A DNA stretch of 64,000 bases, taken from the NCBI GenBank assembly GCA_022266195.1, contig WHVY01000003.1, positions 6,448,001 to 6,512,000 on the forward strand, written 5' to 3'. This document shows, one piece after another, positions 1-11,733 of this stretch. Every line of letters begins with the position of its first letter. The first letter of the stretch is position 1. Position numbers and translations under genes: made by a program. Under the pieces are notes generated by a model. The model was given only the letters and a program-made list of their open reading frames with translations, did not search any database and was not told the origin of the DNA. Source of the stretch: Tetranychus cinnabarinus. Lineage: Eukaryota > Arthropoda > Arachnida > Trombidiformes > Tetranychidae.

Positions 1-191
1 TGATAGCTGGAAATAAAAAAAGTAAAAAATTATAGAACAAGCAATTTCTGCAAAAAGGGATTAAAAAGTAGGACAACGAGTTGAAATTAAATCTATGAAT
101 CATTATGTTTCAAATATCACCGACTTCTGTAAATTTGTTATAACAAGATTTGAATAAAATTTAATTATTATTTACTGTAGCTCCAACTCAC

Positions 192-756
192 CATAATATG
201 ACACTTCCTCTTTATTATGTTGTCTTAAAATGAACATATCATCTTCAAGGCTGATAAAATCAAGATACTGATCCATAACTTTCTTAATAACTTTGGTGGC
301 ATCGGCTTCTAAGCAAGCCAATGCTAAATCTTCTATCTTATGATGAGAAACCGGCGTAATGAAATTTAGATAATAATGATCATACAAATGATTCCGTAAA
401 TCTGAGCAAATTCTGGTTATATTTTCATCAGTGGGAACCACAAAATAGACTGCTGCTGCATCGGGAATACTGTCTCTGTCGGAATGAAGGGCTAAATGTA
501 GAACAACACCGATATCGCGAAGTTCTTTATTATTTAATAAAGGTGCAATCACATCTTGGCCTCTGCGATCGTAAATCAAAACTCTCCAAATGGGTTCAAC
601 ACGAGATTTTAGATCCTTATTGTTGAGATTTAGCATAACCTTTAAGGTTCCTGAAAGAAATAAAACAAATATATGGAATCAAACTGAACCATTAAACAAC
701 AATAGGTTGATTAGATACTTACTTTTTTGCTCACTGGTTATTGATAAGGTTGACAT
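192..756 (-). CDS. Scfd1: SCFD1/Sly1 (Sec1/Munc18-family SNARE regulator), N-terminal part, partial
   Basis: Two exons are visible. Exon 1 is 756-723, starting with ATG (MSTLSITSEQK). Exon 2 is 650-192, after a 72-nt intron with donor GTAAGT and acceptor TTTCAG. Exon 2 ends at a GTGAGT donor and the rest of the gene lies beyond the left edge. Joining the exons in phase gives QKRTLKVMLNLN, which matches the SCFD1 start. It is followed by hallmark segments VLIYDRRGQD, KELRDIGVVLHL, HSDRDSIPDAAAVYFV, YLNFITPVS and FISLEDDMF. SM proteins of this type bind syntaxin-5-class Qa-SNAREs and promote ER-Golgi membrane fusion; here only domain 1 and its edge are present (about 164 of some 640 residues). 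An ATG at 636 lies inside exon 2 but is internal to the alignment, so 756 is preferred. The gene is divergent from UBA1. Confidence 0.95.
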
Positions 757-1523
757 GATGATTGAATTAAATGACCAACAAACGCAGATAACAATTCAGG
801 TTCATTCCATTTTCGGTGAAACAAAATATGAACGTAATCATAAGATTACGTAGTTAAATAAGTTCTTTATAGATGGTGCCAACTTCGAATTCTGTTGATT
901 TTTTCAAATATTAATTAACTGAATTTTACTCAGAAATTGTAATGAGTTTAGTATTTGAATGAAGGACAACTGTAAGACCAAATTTATGAGCAATTAAAAC
1001 CAACGATATTAAGCCGCTTAGATTGTAATTTGTCCACAAATGTCACAAATTTTGAATTCATTTTCACAAAATAAACGCCATCTCTTGAAGCATTAAGTTA
1101 TCTAAATTTCTCTTTCTTTTGAAAACTGCTTTTCCTTTCTTTTCTTTCTTTTTCTTTCTTTCTCTCTGTAATTGAAAGAGCCATCTACCTCTACGATTGT
1201 AAGTTAGGTTAGATTAGGTAAATGTTCATCTTAAGAAATCATTGTTGTCTAATAAATTGTGGTTTGTACGGTTCCTGTTAGTTGTGGTTACCCTTTCTGC
1301 TTTGTAATCTTCTACAATTATTTTAAATAATTTCTTGTGTAATTAATAGCATTATCCATATTAATCAAGTAATTTGGTAGTTAGTTTATTTAATTGTGTT
1401 CATTGTCTTTTCTTTATTAAATCTCATTATCTTTTCTCTTTTTTTTCTATTTGTCCTGTGTTCCTCCATACTCTCTGCTTTCAATCCTTTTCCAACCCTT
1501 AACACATACAGATCTGGTTTCAG
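757..1523. promoter_or_regulatory. Shared SCFD1/UBA1 upstream region with probable UBA1 5'UTR intron
   Basis: This 767-nt gap separates two divergent housekeeping genes and must hold both promoters. A polypyrimidine run (TTTC/TTTCTC repeats) lies at about 1107-1168. A good donor, GTAAGT, sits at 1199-1204, and a pyrimidine-rich acceptor ends in CAG at 1521-1523, directly before the UBA1 ATG. This suggests a 5'UTR intron of about 325 nt ending exactly at the start codon. I see no clear TATA box, as expected for housekeeping genes. The intron is inferred from consensus only. Confidence 0.5.
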
Positions 1524-4500
1524 ATGTCAAGTGAAAACCCTGCAGTTGAAATAGGAAGTGAAGTCCAAAAAAGCCCTTTGAAAAAGAAGATTAAGATTGC
1601 CCATAGTCCATCTGAGGCTGATTCAACTGAGACAAATAACAGAAAAATCCTTGAATCAAACAAGTCACAAAATCGAACCATGGTAACAAACGGTTCTTCG
1701 GTCACCAAGAATGGTGGTGATATCGATGAAAGCCTCTACTCAAGACAACTTTACGTTCTTGGGCATGAAGCGATGAGAAAAATGGCCTATTCTGATGTTT
1801 TGGTTTCCGGTATGAATGGTCTAGGTGTTGAAGTGGCTAAAAATATTATCTTAGGTGGTGTCAAATCTGTTACCATTCATGATGATCAAGTTTGCTCAAT
1901 CAGTGATCTATCAAGTCAGGTAAGGCGTGATATCTTGCACATTCGTCTGAAAATTTCGTCATGAGAGAATGGCGTACTTATCTAATTTTCTACCTTTGGA
2001 TTTGAGTTTCTTTTTCATGATTGATGTTTCTAGAAAAAAAAACATTCTCGTTATAAAATCGATTTTAACGAAAACCTTTAATTTTTTCTTTAGTTTTATT
2101 TAACTGAAGCTGACATTGGTAAAAATCGAGCTGAAGCTTGTGTTAATCGTCTCGCTGAACTCAATAATTATGTCCCGGTATCTGCGTATTCTGAAAAATT
2201 GAATCCAGAATTTCTCAAAAAATTCAAAGTCATTGTTCTGACAGAATCGTCTTTAAAAGAACAAAAGGCTATCTCGGATTTCACACATGCTAATAATATT
2301 GCGCTCATCATTGCCTCAGCTAAAGGGTTATTTGGGTATGTAAATTCAAAGCGTAATTCAAATTTTGTTGCTTTAAATAAATTTGTCACAATCTGCTTTG
2401 ATCATTGTTCTTTAATGACACATTCTCACTTCTTCATTAGGCAAATATTTTGTGATTTCGGACAAAATTTTACAGTCACTGATACCAATGGATTAGAACC
2501 CGTTTCTGTGATGATCGCAGGGATCACAAGTGAAGAAGATGGTGTCGTCACTTGTCTTGACGAATCAAGACATGACTTACAAGATGGTGATACAGTAATA
2601 TTTTCAGAAGTACAAGGTATGACTGAATTAAATAATACAACTAGAAAGGTCAAGGTTCTTGGAAGTTATACCTTTAGCATTGGTGATACTCGAGGATACA
2701 GTCCTTATGTAAGAGGAGGTATCGCAACTCAAGTGAAAATTCCTGTGGCTTTTAATTTCGTAAGTATCCTTCAATTCGCCTACTGATTTCACCGGTTGTT
2801 CAATTTCTTCTGGTCTCAATTCTTTGCAATTTCATTGCCCACTTATTCTAATTTTTATCTTCATCTTTGTTTTCAGAAATCTTTCAGAGAATCTCGAAAG
2901 AAGCCAGAATGTCTTATTTCCGATTTTGCTAAAATGGAGCGTCCTCAGCAGTTGCATGTGGCTTTCCAAGTGTTACACAAATTCATCAAGAAAAATGATC
3001 GTTACCCTTATTCATGGAACAAACATGATGCTGATGAGTTTGTTGAATTAGCTCGAAAGTTTATATCCAAGCACAATCTCGAAATGGATGTTGACGTTGA
3101 TCTTATCTCTAAGTTCAGTTTCTTAGCCAAAGGAAATGTTGGCCCAGTCACATGCTTTTTGGGTGGATTTGTTGCTCAAGAAGTTATTAAAGCTTGTAGT
3201 GGAAAATTTTCTCCTTTATCTCAATACTACTACTTTGATGCTTTAGAGTGTTTACCAGCTGAAGGTGTCAATGAAAAAGATGTTCAACCCATAGATGGCC
3301 GATATGAAGGACAGATAGCTGTGTTCGGTCGAAAATTCCAAGAAAAATTAGCAAATTTACGTTACTTTATTGTCGGGTCAGGTGCTATTGGCTGTGAATA
3401 TCTGAAAAATTTCGCAATGATGGGTATTGCTTGTGGCTCAGAAGGAAAACTTTATGTCACTGACATGGATATTATTGAAAAATCTAACCTTAATCGTCAA
3501 TTTCTTTTCCGACCTCATGATGTTGGCTCAATGAAATCAGAGGTTGCTGCTAAGGCCGTTAAAGGAATGAATCCTCAAATCAACATCATACCTCATCAAA
3601 ATCGAGTTTGCCCAGAAACTGAGAAGGTTTACAGCGATGAATTTTATGAAAATTTAGATGGAGTTCTTAATGCTTTGGACAATGTTGAAGCTCGTATCTA
3701 TATGGATAGAAGATGTGTATACTATAGAAAACCTCTTATTGATGCTGGAACATTAGGAACTGCTGGTAATGTTCAAGTCGTCATACCATTTATGACAGAA
3801 GCATACTCTTCTTCACAAGATCCAGCTGAAAAATCAATACCTATTTGTACTTTAAAAAATTTCCCCAATGCAATTGAACACACGCTTCAATGGGCTAGAG
3901 ATGAATTTGAGGGGCTTTACAAACAAGACGCAGAAAATGCTAAACAATACTTGACGTGAGTATCATTTTTAAATTTCAAATTTAATCATTTACAGTAATT
4001 TTCTCACTTCTCAATATTTTTAGAATTTCAATTCTTTATCTCTTTACTTGTTGATAGTTCGTTTCATTTCAATGACCCTGAATCTTTCCAATCATTCATT
4101 TCCTCTCAAGTTTAAAGCCTTCATTTTAATATAATTTTCATTTCATTCATTTAGAGATCCAAAATTTTTCGAAAAACCTGGAAAAACTATGGACATGATG
4201 GAGTCTATTAAACGTGTATTGATAGATGAAAAACCCAGATCATTTGAAGATTGTGTCGCATGGGCTCGCCATCATTTTGAACAAAACTTTGTCAATCAAA
4301 TAAAACAGCTATTATTCAATTTCCCACCTGATCAATCAACTAGCTCTGGTGCTCCTTTCTGGTCTGGTCCTAAACGATGTCCTCATCCTCTCAAATTTGA
4401 TGTCAACAATCAAACTCATCTTGATTATATTGTTGCTACAGCAAATCTTAGGGCCTACTTATATAGTCTGCCACAAACCCGTGATCGTTCAAAAGTAGCT

Positions 4501-5556
4501 GAGATTGTTAAGCAAATTCACGTACCAGAATTTGTTCCTAGGTCAGGTGTCAAGATTGCCGTTACTGATGCTGAAGCACAAAATGATGGTAGTCAACTTG
4601 ATAGAGATAGATTAAATCAAATCCAAAGAGAACTCCCATCTCCTACTAATTTAGCTGAAATTAAGATTAATCCAATAGATTTTGAAAAGGATGACGATGA
4701 AAACTTCCATATGGATTTCATTGTAGCAACATCCAACTTACGAGCCGAAAATTATGATATAGCACCCGCTGACCGTCACAAGAGCAAACTCATTGCTGGA
4801 AGAATCATCCCAGCAATTGCAACGACCACTGCCGTAGTTGCTGGATTAGCGTGTTTAGAATTGATTAAGGTAATATAATTGATTTTCACATCACTTTATG
4901 AGTGATTGCTTGATCTTCATTGATTTTTCCATGTATCAATTATTGATCCTTTATTTAATCATCTTTTCTGTTTTTTATTATAGTTGGCTCAAGGTCATCA
5001 AAAACTTGATTTCTATAAAAATGGTTTCGTCAATTTGGCTCAGCCTTTCACCGGTTTCTCAGAGCCTGTTCCGGTTCAAAAACAGAAATATTATGAAAAC
5101 GAGTTTAGTCTCTGGGATCGATTTGAAGTTGAAGGTGAAATGACTCTTAAAGAGTTCTTAGACTATTTTAAGGTAAGAATACTTTCTACTGAATTTTGAT
5201 TTTATTTGATGATACATATTTTAACAATCTTTTCTCACATGACAGAATAAACATAAGCTGGAAATTACCATGCTTTCACAAGGAGTCTGTATGCTATATT
5301 CATTTTTCATGGCTGCTGCTAAACGAGAGGAGCGTCTAAATATGAAGTAAGTTTTAGAAAATTAAAAATAAATTGCATTTTATTAATTTAATCATTTATT
5401 TACAGCTTGGTGGAGGTTGTGAAGAAAGTCTCAAAGAAAAAGATTGAACCTCATGTTAAAGCTTTGGTATTTGAAATATGCTGCAACGATGAATCAGGCG
5501 AAGATGTCGAAGTACCTTACGTTCGGTATACTTTACCTCCAAATTCAACACAATAA
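1524..5556 (+). CDS. Uba1: Ubiquitin-like modifier-activating enzyme 1 (E1)
   Basis: Eight exons join in phase: 1524-1919, 2094-2335, 2441-2759, 2877-3955, 4155-4869, 4984-5172, 5246-5346 and 5406-5556. They give 1063 aa, the usual length for animal UBA1. The enzyme adenylates ubiquitin with ATP, forms a thioester on its catalytic cysteine and passes ubiquitin to E2s in nucleus and cytosol. Domains in order: a basic/acidic N-tail; the inactive adenylation half (YSRQLYVLGHEAM); the FCCH and four-helix region; the active adenylation half with a Rossmann glycine motif (GSGAIGCEYLKNF) and NLNRQFLFR; the second catalytic Cys half with SIPICTLKNF, where Cys is about residue 643 (codon 3846-3848); and the C-terminal ubiquitin-fold domain (TLKEFLDYFK to DVEVPYVRYT). 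All catalytic landmarks are intact. One frame quirk: intron 5 begins with in-frame codons and a stop, so retention would truncate the protein before the ubiquitin-fold domain. Confidence 0.98.
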
Positions 5557-5705
5557 TATCAACTTATCGTAACAAAATAACAAATTTTCCACTTTTTATT
5601 GGTTATCTCTTATGTAACAAATGAAACTAATTAAAAAATTGGAGCAAATTTATTTCCTTCATTCTAAAGCTATAATACGTTGACTTTAATTTCGCGACTT
5701 GCCAA
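5557..5705. other. Tail-to-tail 3'UTR overlap between UBA1 and CP1
   Basis: The stop codons of UBA1 (plus) and CP1 (minus) are only 149 bp apart. A minus-strand AATAAA (TTTATT at 5595-5600 on plus) could end CP1. A plus-strand ATTAAA at 5630-5635 could end UBA1. If both are used, the two 3'UTRs overlap by at least 30 nt. Confidence 0.5.
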
Positions 5706-7452
5706 TTAAACTATTGGATAACTGGCTTGAGATGCTATCCCGCAATGATTTGATCCTCTCTTGATCCTTCCAAATCCATTTTCACCCCAATACTTTCCCC
5801 AGCTATTTTTTACTAACCAATAATCTTGACCATCAGATGATCCATAACCAATTAAAGCAACAGCATGATTAAGTGAGTCCAGTCGATTGTCACATGTAGG
5901 ATCATCAAAAATGCCACCACTTTAAATAAAAAAACTACCATTAGTTTGATCGCATTGATTTATTATTCATCAAATACCAATGGAAATTGGACATTATTTG
6001 ATTATTAAATCATCAACTGATTTCGATTAATAATCAATTTCATCATTTATATTTATAACTTAAAATATGATTAAAGGAATTAGTTTCAAACGGCGCAATT
6101 AAATAGTCAACGACATTTCACGAGACATCAATATTCAACGGAATCTTTGATCAAATCAAATTGTCGAGTATTTCTGTGAATCTAAAGAAGCCAACTTTCT
6201 ACAGTTAAATAGACTATTAAGTTATATCTTTATCTAAACGAGCTATTAATAAATCTGTCAAGTTAGATTTACCTCATTGAAGAGATGTTTTCTTGGAATA
6301 ATAACTGTCAATTAAATTAATGGACAGTGAACCTATCAAAGAAGAGTTCATTAATCAATTGAAGATGACCAGCCTTACAACCAAATAGGAGCAAACCAAA
6401 GACAATTAATGATTCACTAAACTTGAAAGTTTTTCAAACTCAACAAGAACAATGAAGACGTAAATTATTCCCAAATTACCTGTAAAGTTGAAATGAAGCT
6501 GTAGCTTGAATGGCAACCGAAATGACATGTTTAGATGCAGCATTTAGTAAATCATCTTCTGAGTCAGGAAATATTTCAACATAACTCTTAATTTTTCCTC
6601 CAATTGTGTCCGAATTGAAGCGACATTCGCCTTCCCTATCCTCATATGGATAAGACTGACGAGTGTCTAAACCATCAGCATCAAGTACATACTGATAGGC
6701 CGCTTCCATGGTACCTCCAAGACAACCTTCATTGCCTTCAACGAAGGAACAGTCAATCAAATTTTGCTCCGACAATTGAGGTACTTTGGGTTCACCATTA
6801 CTGTTAGCCATAGCAAGAGCACTTTCAATTGCCGCAACCGAAGCAAAGGCCCAACAGGATCCACAAGTACCTTGATCTCTGATATCTGACACAACACCTT
6901 TGGTTCGCCAATCAATTGATGCTTCACTTGCGGTTACATTGGTCTTGTAATGATAGAATCGACCTTTGCTTAATTTATTTTTATCTAATGGTTTATATCT
7001 CAATACTCTTCGAGCAAAATCAGTAAATTCCTGTGGAAAAGAAAGAATTGATTTCAATTTTTTCGTATTAAATATTAATTATTAGGGTTAAAGTTTACTA
7101 ACCATATCTGAGAAGTGATTAATTGACAGTCGATATGATTCTAATCGCTGATCAGCTCGTCTATTGTGATTTTCAATCCGTCCAAGATTGGCAAAGAAGA
7201 TGCTTCTATGATAATGTTCATCTGATTGTTTCAAATACGTTTTATTATAATTCAACTGTGAAATTGAATGTTACATGTAATATTAATATAATTGCCATTA
7301 AAATCATTAGAATCACAAAATTTCAATCATTTATTTACCTTAAACTGGTTCCATTTTTCGGGATCAAACAGTTTTTTGTGTCCATGTACCAATGATAAAA
7401 CACAATAAAATTGAATCAATAAAAGAACAGTTATTTTAAACAATTTAGACAT
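5706..7452 (-). CDS. CP1: cathepsin L-like cysteine peptidase (C1A), 343 aa
   Basis: Four exons: 7452-7339, 7255-7103, 7030-6480 and 5919-5706. Exon 1 encodes a hydrophobic signal peptide (ITVLLLIQFYCVLSLV) and the propeptide start. Exon 2 (153 nt) carries the rest of the I29 inhibitor propeptide, ending SINHFSDM (the GxNxFxD element). Exon 3 holds the mature N-terminus (SIDWRTKGVV), the oxyanion Gln and the catalytic Cys in DQGTCGSCWAF (about Cys148) and GCLGG. Exon 4 holds the catalytic His (LNHAVALIGYG) and Asn (KNSWGKYWGENG), ending ASYPIV. This predicts a secreted or lysosomal proenzyme activated by propeptide cleavage, probably digestive. It is the most divergent of the minus-strand set at its 3' end. 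Intron 3 is 560 nt, against about 80 nt in CP2 to CP4. No TATA box is obvious. Confidence 0.95.
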
Positions 7453-7889
7453 TGTTGAATTAGCAATTGTTAAATGTTAGACTGTTAAAGGTAAAATATC
7501 AATGCTCTTCATTTACAATAGAGATGAACAATTGAATTGGTTTATCTAAACGTGATTAAATCAATTGTATAATCGTCACATGAGGTTCTGGACTCGGATT
7601 TTTTCCCTTACAGTCATCATTGTCATTTGGGTGCACATTTTTAGCCTTAAACTCAAGTTTTCATTTCATATCGGACGATCTTTAACTGATCATAAGCTTT
7701 AACCTTCAATATTAATTTTTGGTACTTGGAGTAAATTTGAAATCAAAACAATAGTCAATAAGCATTTACAATGAATATCAGTTTATTTAGTACTTTGAGT
7801 TTACATTTTTAATAGTAAGCTACAATTAAGCCTTCCTTGAACCAATAAATTGTAAAAAATTGAAAATTTCATCTCATTTCTGGGTAAAT
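7453..7889. other. Spacer CP1-CP2
   Basis: This holds the CP1 promoter side and the CP2 3' flank. A minus-strand AATAAA (TTTATT on plus at 7782-7787) lies about 100 nt past the CP2 stop and is the likely poly(A) signal. I see nothing else. Confidence 0.4.
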
Positions 7890-9074
7890 TTAAACCAATG
7901 GATAACTAGCTTTAGTAGCAATACCGCAGAGGTTCTTGTTGATAGCGAATCGAGCATAACCGGCTTCACCCCAAGTGGTTCCCCATGAGTTACGGACAAT
8001 CCAGTGGTCAGTTCCATAACCGACAACATTGACTGCATGGTTTAAGAAGAAGCTAAATCCAGGGCAGAATTTATCGTTATAGATTCCAGATCTGGTGAAA
8101 CAAAAAAGAGCGAAATGAAAAGTATTAAAACCAAATTCAATTGTTACTGCAATTGTATAAATTTTAACTTACTTGTAATGTTGGAAGGAATCACCGACAT
8201 GAATAGCAACGGAAACAACTCGTTCAGCGACAGCATTTTTGAGTGCCTTTTCATCTCTGGATGGGATATCGACATACTTTGAAATGGTTGCGCCTTCATT
8301 GGCCTTTGAGTATTTACAGGCATTACTTGAAACTGCAGAGTAACCGTAAGAATCTTCAGTGTCAACTCCACCATTCTTGATGATGTACTCGAAGGCATTG
8401 TCGGGTAAACCTCCATTGCAGCCTTGGTTTCCCTCATCGTATGAACAGTCCATCAAGTTTTGTTCAGACAAGGAGACGAGTTTACCTTTGGCTTGAGCCC
8501 AAGCACCTTCAACAGAGGCAATGGTTGAAAAGGCCCAACAAGAACCACATTGAGCTTGATCTTTAATTGGGTTTACGATGCCCTTTGTACGCCAATCAAC
8601 TGTTGCGGGTAAATCGTCAACTGTGCTGTTATTGTGGACCAATGGAGCAACTCGGTCAAGATTTGCTTTGTAACCTAAAAGTTTTTCTGAAAATTCCTTG
8701 AAAGTCTACAAGAAAATAAGAATTTAAACAAATTATTATCAAACAATTAGGCGATCAAATATTAATAATTACCAAGTCAGTGTAGGCATTTACACCCATT
8801 TGGTAGCTTTCCATTCCTCTGGCGTGGCGTTCATTGTGACCGTTGATTTTTCGTAGGTTGGAGGTAAAGATCTTGAGTCGTTGAGCCTCTTCTTTTTCAG
8901 AAGTGTAAAGCTTATTGTGTGTGGCCTGGAGAAGAGAAAGTTTCATTAGATTGACATGAAAGAGAATCAAAATTTATGTTGATTTACCTTGAATTTGTTG
9001 AACTCAGATTTGAAGTCAACTTCGGTGGCAAAAGCACAAGCCAAAGTGGCTAAAATTAAGATTGTCTTGAACAT
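7890..9074 (-). CDS. CP2: cathepsin L-like cysteine peptidase (C1A), 324 aa
   Basis: Four exons: 9074-8988, 8925-8773, 8705-8173 and 8091-7890. The signal peptide is MFKTILILATLACAFA. The propeptide has an ERFNIN-type helix (EEAQRLKIFTSNLRKINGHN) and GVNAYTDL. The mature enzyme starts near LPATVDWRTKG (about residue 112), with catalytic Cys136 in DQAQCGSCWAF, LSEQNLMDCS, GCNGG, His in LNHAVNVVGYG and Asn in VRNSWGTTWGE, ending KASYPLV. The catalytic set is complete, so an active secreted endopeptidase is expected. Exon lengths 87/153/533/202 are identical in CP3 and CP4, showing recent common descent. A TATA box lies 64 nt upstream of the ATG. The ORF beginning at the ATG at 8642 is internal to exon 3 and not the gene start. 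Confidence 0.96.
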
Positions 9075-9137
9075 GGTTAGGTTTGTTTAGTTGGTTCGAA
9101 TTGAATGGGAATAAATGTTTTGAAGCAAATTATTACA

Positions 9138-9145
9138 CTTATATA
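9138..9145 (-). promoter_or_regulatory. TATA box of CP2
   Basis: The minus strand reads TATATAAG. With the usual ~30-nt offset, transcription would start near 9110, giving a 5'UTR of about 35 nt. CP3 and CP4 have the same octamer in the equivalent place. Confidence 0.6.
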
Positions 9146-9337
9146 ATACACTAATTGAGATAAAATCTAACATTGAAAATTAACTACTCCCCGTGATTAT
9201 TGCAGTGATTAAAAGACAATTGTACAATTAAAATACCCCTTTCCAGGGTTGTTACTAAAATCAAGAACAACACAATTTTAACAGCTATGCACAAATTAAA
9301 CAAATAGGTAAAAACGGGTAAAAATTGCTTCTTTCCA

Positions 9338-11140
9338 ATTTAGACTCTATGCTTTTGTAGGGACATAAGAACTGAGTCTATTTGTGCGATTTAAAAGTTT
9401 CTCTGATAGACAGTTTAGAAGAAAATCGAGCTCAAAGTTGAAACTTCGATTGTCTTTTGTACAATTATGGCTGAAGATATTTTCATGGAACTCATAGAAC
9501 TGATGTAACTTTTGATGAGAAACCAGAAATTGCACTTATTTTGAGAAATATAATTTTCTGTTTCGGTAAAACAGATCAAGTTCGTTCTTAAGATAAACCG
9601 ATCACTTTCTCTGACCGTAAGCGTTAGAGAGCTAAAACTTATGATTCTTACATAAAAATTGTAGACGCACATTATGGGTCATAAACTTTTTTCAATTTAT
9701 TGTTAGTTCTCTAGATTTAGGCCATTGCACTTGAAACTTCGAGCATCGATATTTCCAGAATTGTGGCATATACAGTCATCATCCTTTCACCAATTTAATT
9801 CTTTACTAATTGAGAATTCAATTCAATCAAATTACTTTCAATTAGTGCATTTGGGTCATGATATTTGGGTTTTAAATGCACGAGCAACAACTTATTAAAC
9901 CAAATAAACTCATCTTAACCCATTTCTTGGTAAATAAACCAATTTTCTGGTGAAACTAATGAATGAAATGCAAAGAGTGTTGCCAAATGCTTAAACATTT
10001 GAGTTCAGAGTTTAGACTTGGTGCGTTTTGTAGGGAAATGAAAATTGAATCCGATGGTACTATTAAATAATTTATAAGATGGACAGTTTCTTAGAAAATT
10101 TAGGTCAAAGTTGCAACTTCGATCGCCATTTGTTCAGCTATGGAAGTATATTTTTTCACGAAACTTTCTTTAACTGATGTAACTTTTGATGAGAAACCAG
10201 AAAATGGTCTTATCTTGTGAACTAGCGTTTTCTTTTGCTGTAAAACAGATCAAGTTCGATCTTAAGTTAAACCGATCACTTTCTGTGACCGTAAGTGTTA
10301 GAGAGCCGAAACTTAAGATTCCTACATAAAAATTATCGCCACACATGCTGGATAAAATACTTTTTTCAATTTATCAATCGTTTTCTAGATTTGCGCCATT
10401 GGACCCAAAACTTTGGACATTGATATTTCGAGAGTGGTGGCACCTACAGTCATCATTCTTTCATTAATTTAATTCTTTACTAATTATTAATTCAATTCAG
10501 TCAAATTACTTTCCATTAGTACATTTGGGTCATGATATTTGGCTTGTAAATGAGCGAGGAATAACTTAATCAATAAAACAAACTCATCTCAACCCAAATC
10601 TTGGTAAAAAAAGCAATTTTCTGGTTAAACTAATAAATGAAATGCAAAGATTGTTGCCAAAGGCTCGAACATTTGTGCAAAGAATTGAGACTTAGTGAGT
10701 TGTGTAGGGAAATGCAAACTGCGTCCATTGGTGCTATTAAATAATTCATCCGATTCACAGTTTCTTAGAGAATCGAGGCCAAAGTTTAAACTTCGATCGC
10801 CATTTGTTCAGCTATGGAAGCAGATATTTTCCTGCAACTTTCTTTAATTGATGTAAATTTTGATGAGAAACCAGAAAATGGTCTTTTTTTGTGAACTAGC
10901 ATTTTCTTTTTCCTTAAAACAGATCAAGTTCTATTTTTGTTTAAACGGGTCGTTTTCTGTAACCGTGAAATTTAGCGAGCAGAAACTTTTCATTTGTCTA
11001 TAGGTACTGTTGATGCACATCGTGGATCAAATACTTTTGTCAATTTATCGTCAGTTCTTCGTCATTTTGGCCATAAAACTTAAAACTTTGAGTCTCAATA
11101 TTTTGGGAACCATAACATCTACAATAATCATTCTTGGTCA
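9338..11140. repeat. Tandem array 1: about 2.7 units of a ~673-bp repeat
   Basis: Unit landmarks recur: GTAGGGA at 9357, 10030 and 10704 (spacing 673 and 674), each followed in order by AACTTCGAT, TTTTGATGAGAAACCAG, ACAGATCAAGTTC, a TCTGTGACCGTAAG-type segment and GGGTCATGATATTTGG. Copies are diverged but aligned over their full length; the third is truncated or degenerate after about 440 bp. No frame stays open across a unit. Short minus-strand ORFs in unit 1 are also open in array 2 but stop early in other copies. No transposase, terminal inverted repeats or target duplication is visible. It lies immediately upstream of the CP2 promoter. Best read as a local satellite-like repeat carried along with the peptidase duplication. 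Confidence 0.85.
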
Positions 11141-11733
11141 AACGTAAGATTTCATTATGGGCTGAAATAGTTTGAAATATTAACGCATTCAAGATTCTAC
11201 AAAAAAAGTATTGAATTAAATAATTTACTAATGCTGTCAGATTTGATATTTGCTCTAAAGTTAAATGGTTCTAAAGTGCAAATCTTATAAGAAGGATATT
11301 AATTGTTTAATGAATTCCCATAATGTTTGGTAACATTTTGCATAAATGCGTTAATTTGTCTTAATTGTAACAACCCTTTTCCAATGCTTTATAAGCACAA
11401 ATCCATTGATTTCATTGCAATACGTTCATTAATTGAAACAAAATTTAAAACCAAATGGATTAACTGGATAAGATTCATTGTTTACATCAGTATTTTGAAA
11501 CTGCAAACTTTATTTTTATTTATAGTTCAGAATCAATTCGCTAAGATTTGTAAATGCCAATTTAATTTACTCGATTCATTAAAGTTTAAATGCATCAAAG
11601 ATGTGCAAAGAAATTAATTACTTCAATTTGTTTTAAGTTTAGCTTAAATTTGTTAATTTAATTCGATACTTTGAATTGTTGAATTACACATTACATGCTT
11701 TTCGAGGAATGAAAAATTTTACAGAAGCAACAT
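11141..11733. other. Spacer between array 1 and CP3
   Basis: Very AT-rich. A plus-strand open frame at 11327-11617 (96 codons) has a hydrophobic, Ile/Phe/Lys-rich composition typical of AT-rich noise, with no recognised motif. I see no gene here. Confidence 0.4.

Noticed and set aside
8144..8437. Alternate-frame ORF across CP2 exon 3
   Set aside because: Shadow of the real cathepsin frame, which has full motif support.
9415..9672. Minus-strand ORF in the 673-bp repeat, also partly open at 13929-14132
   Set aside because: The shared translation only reflects repeat homology; other units have stops in the frame, and no domain is recognised.
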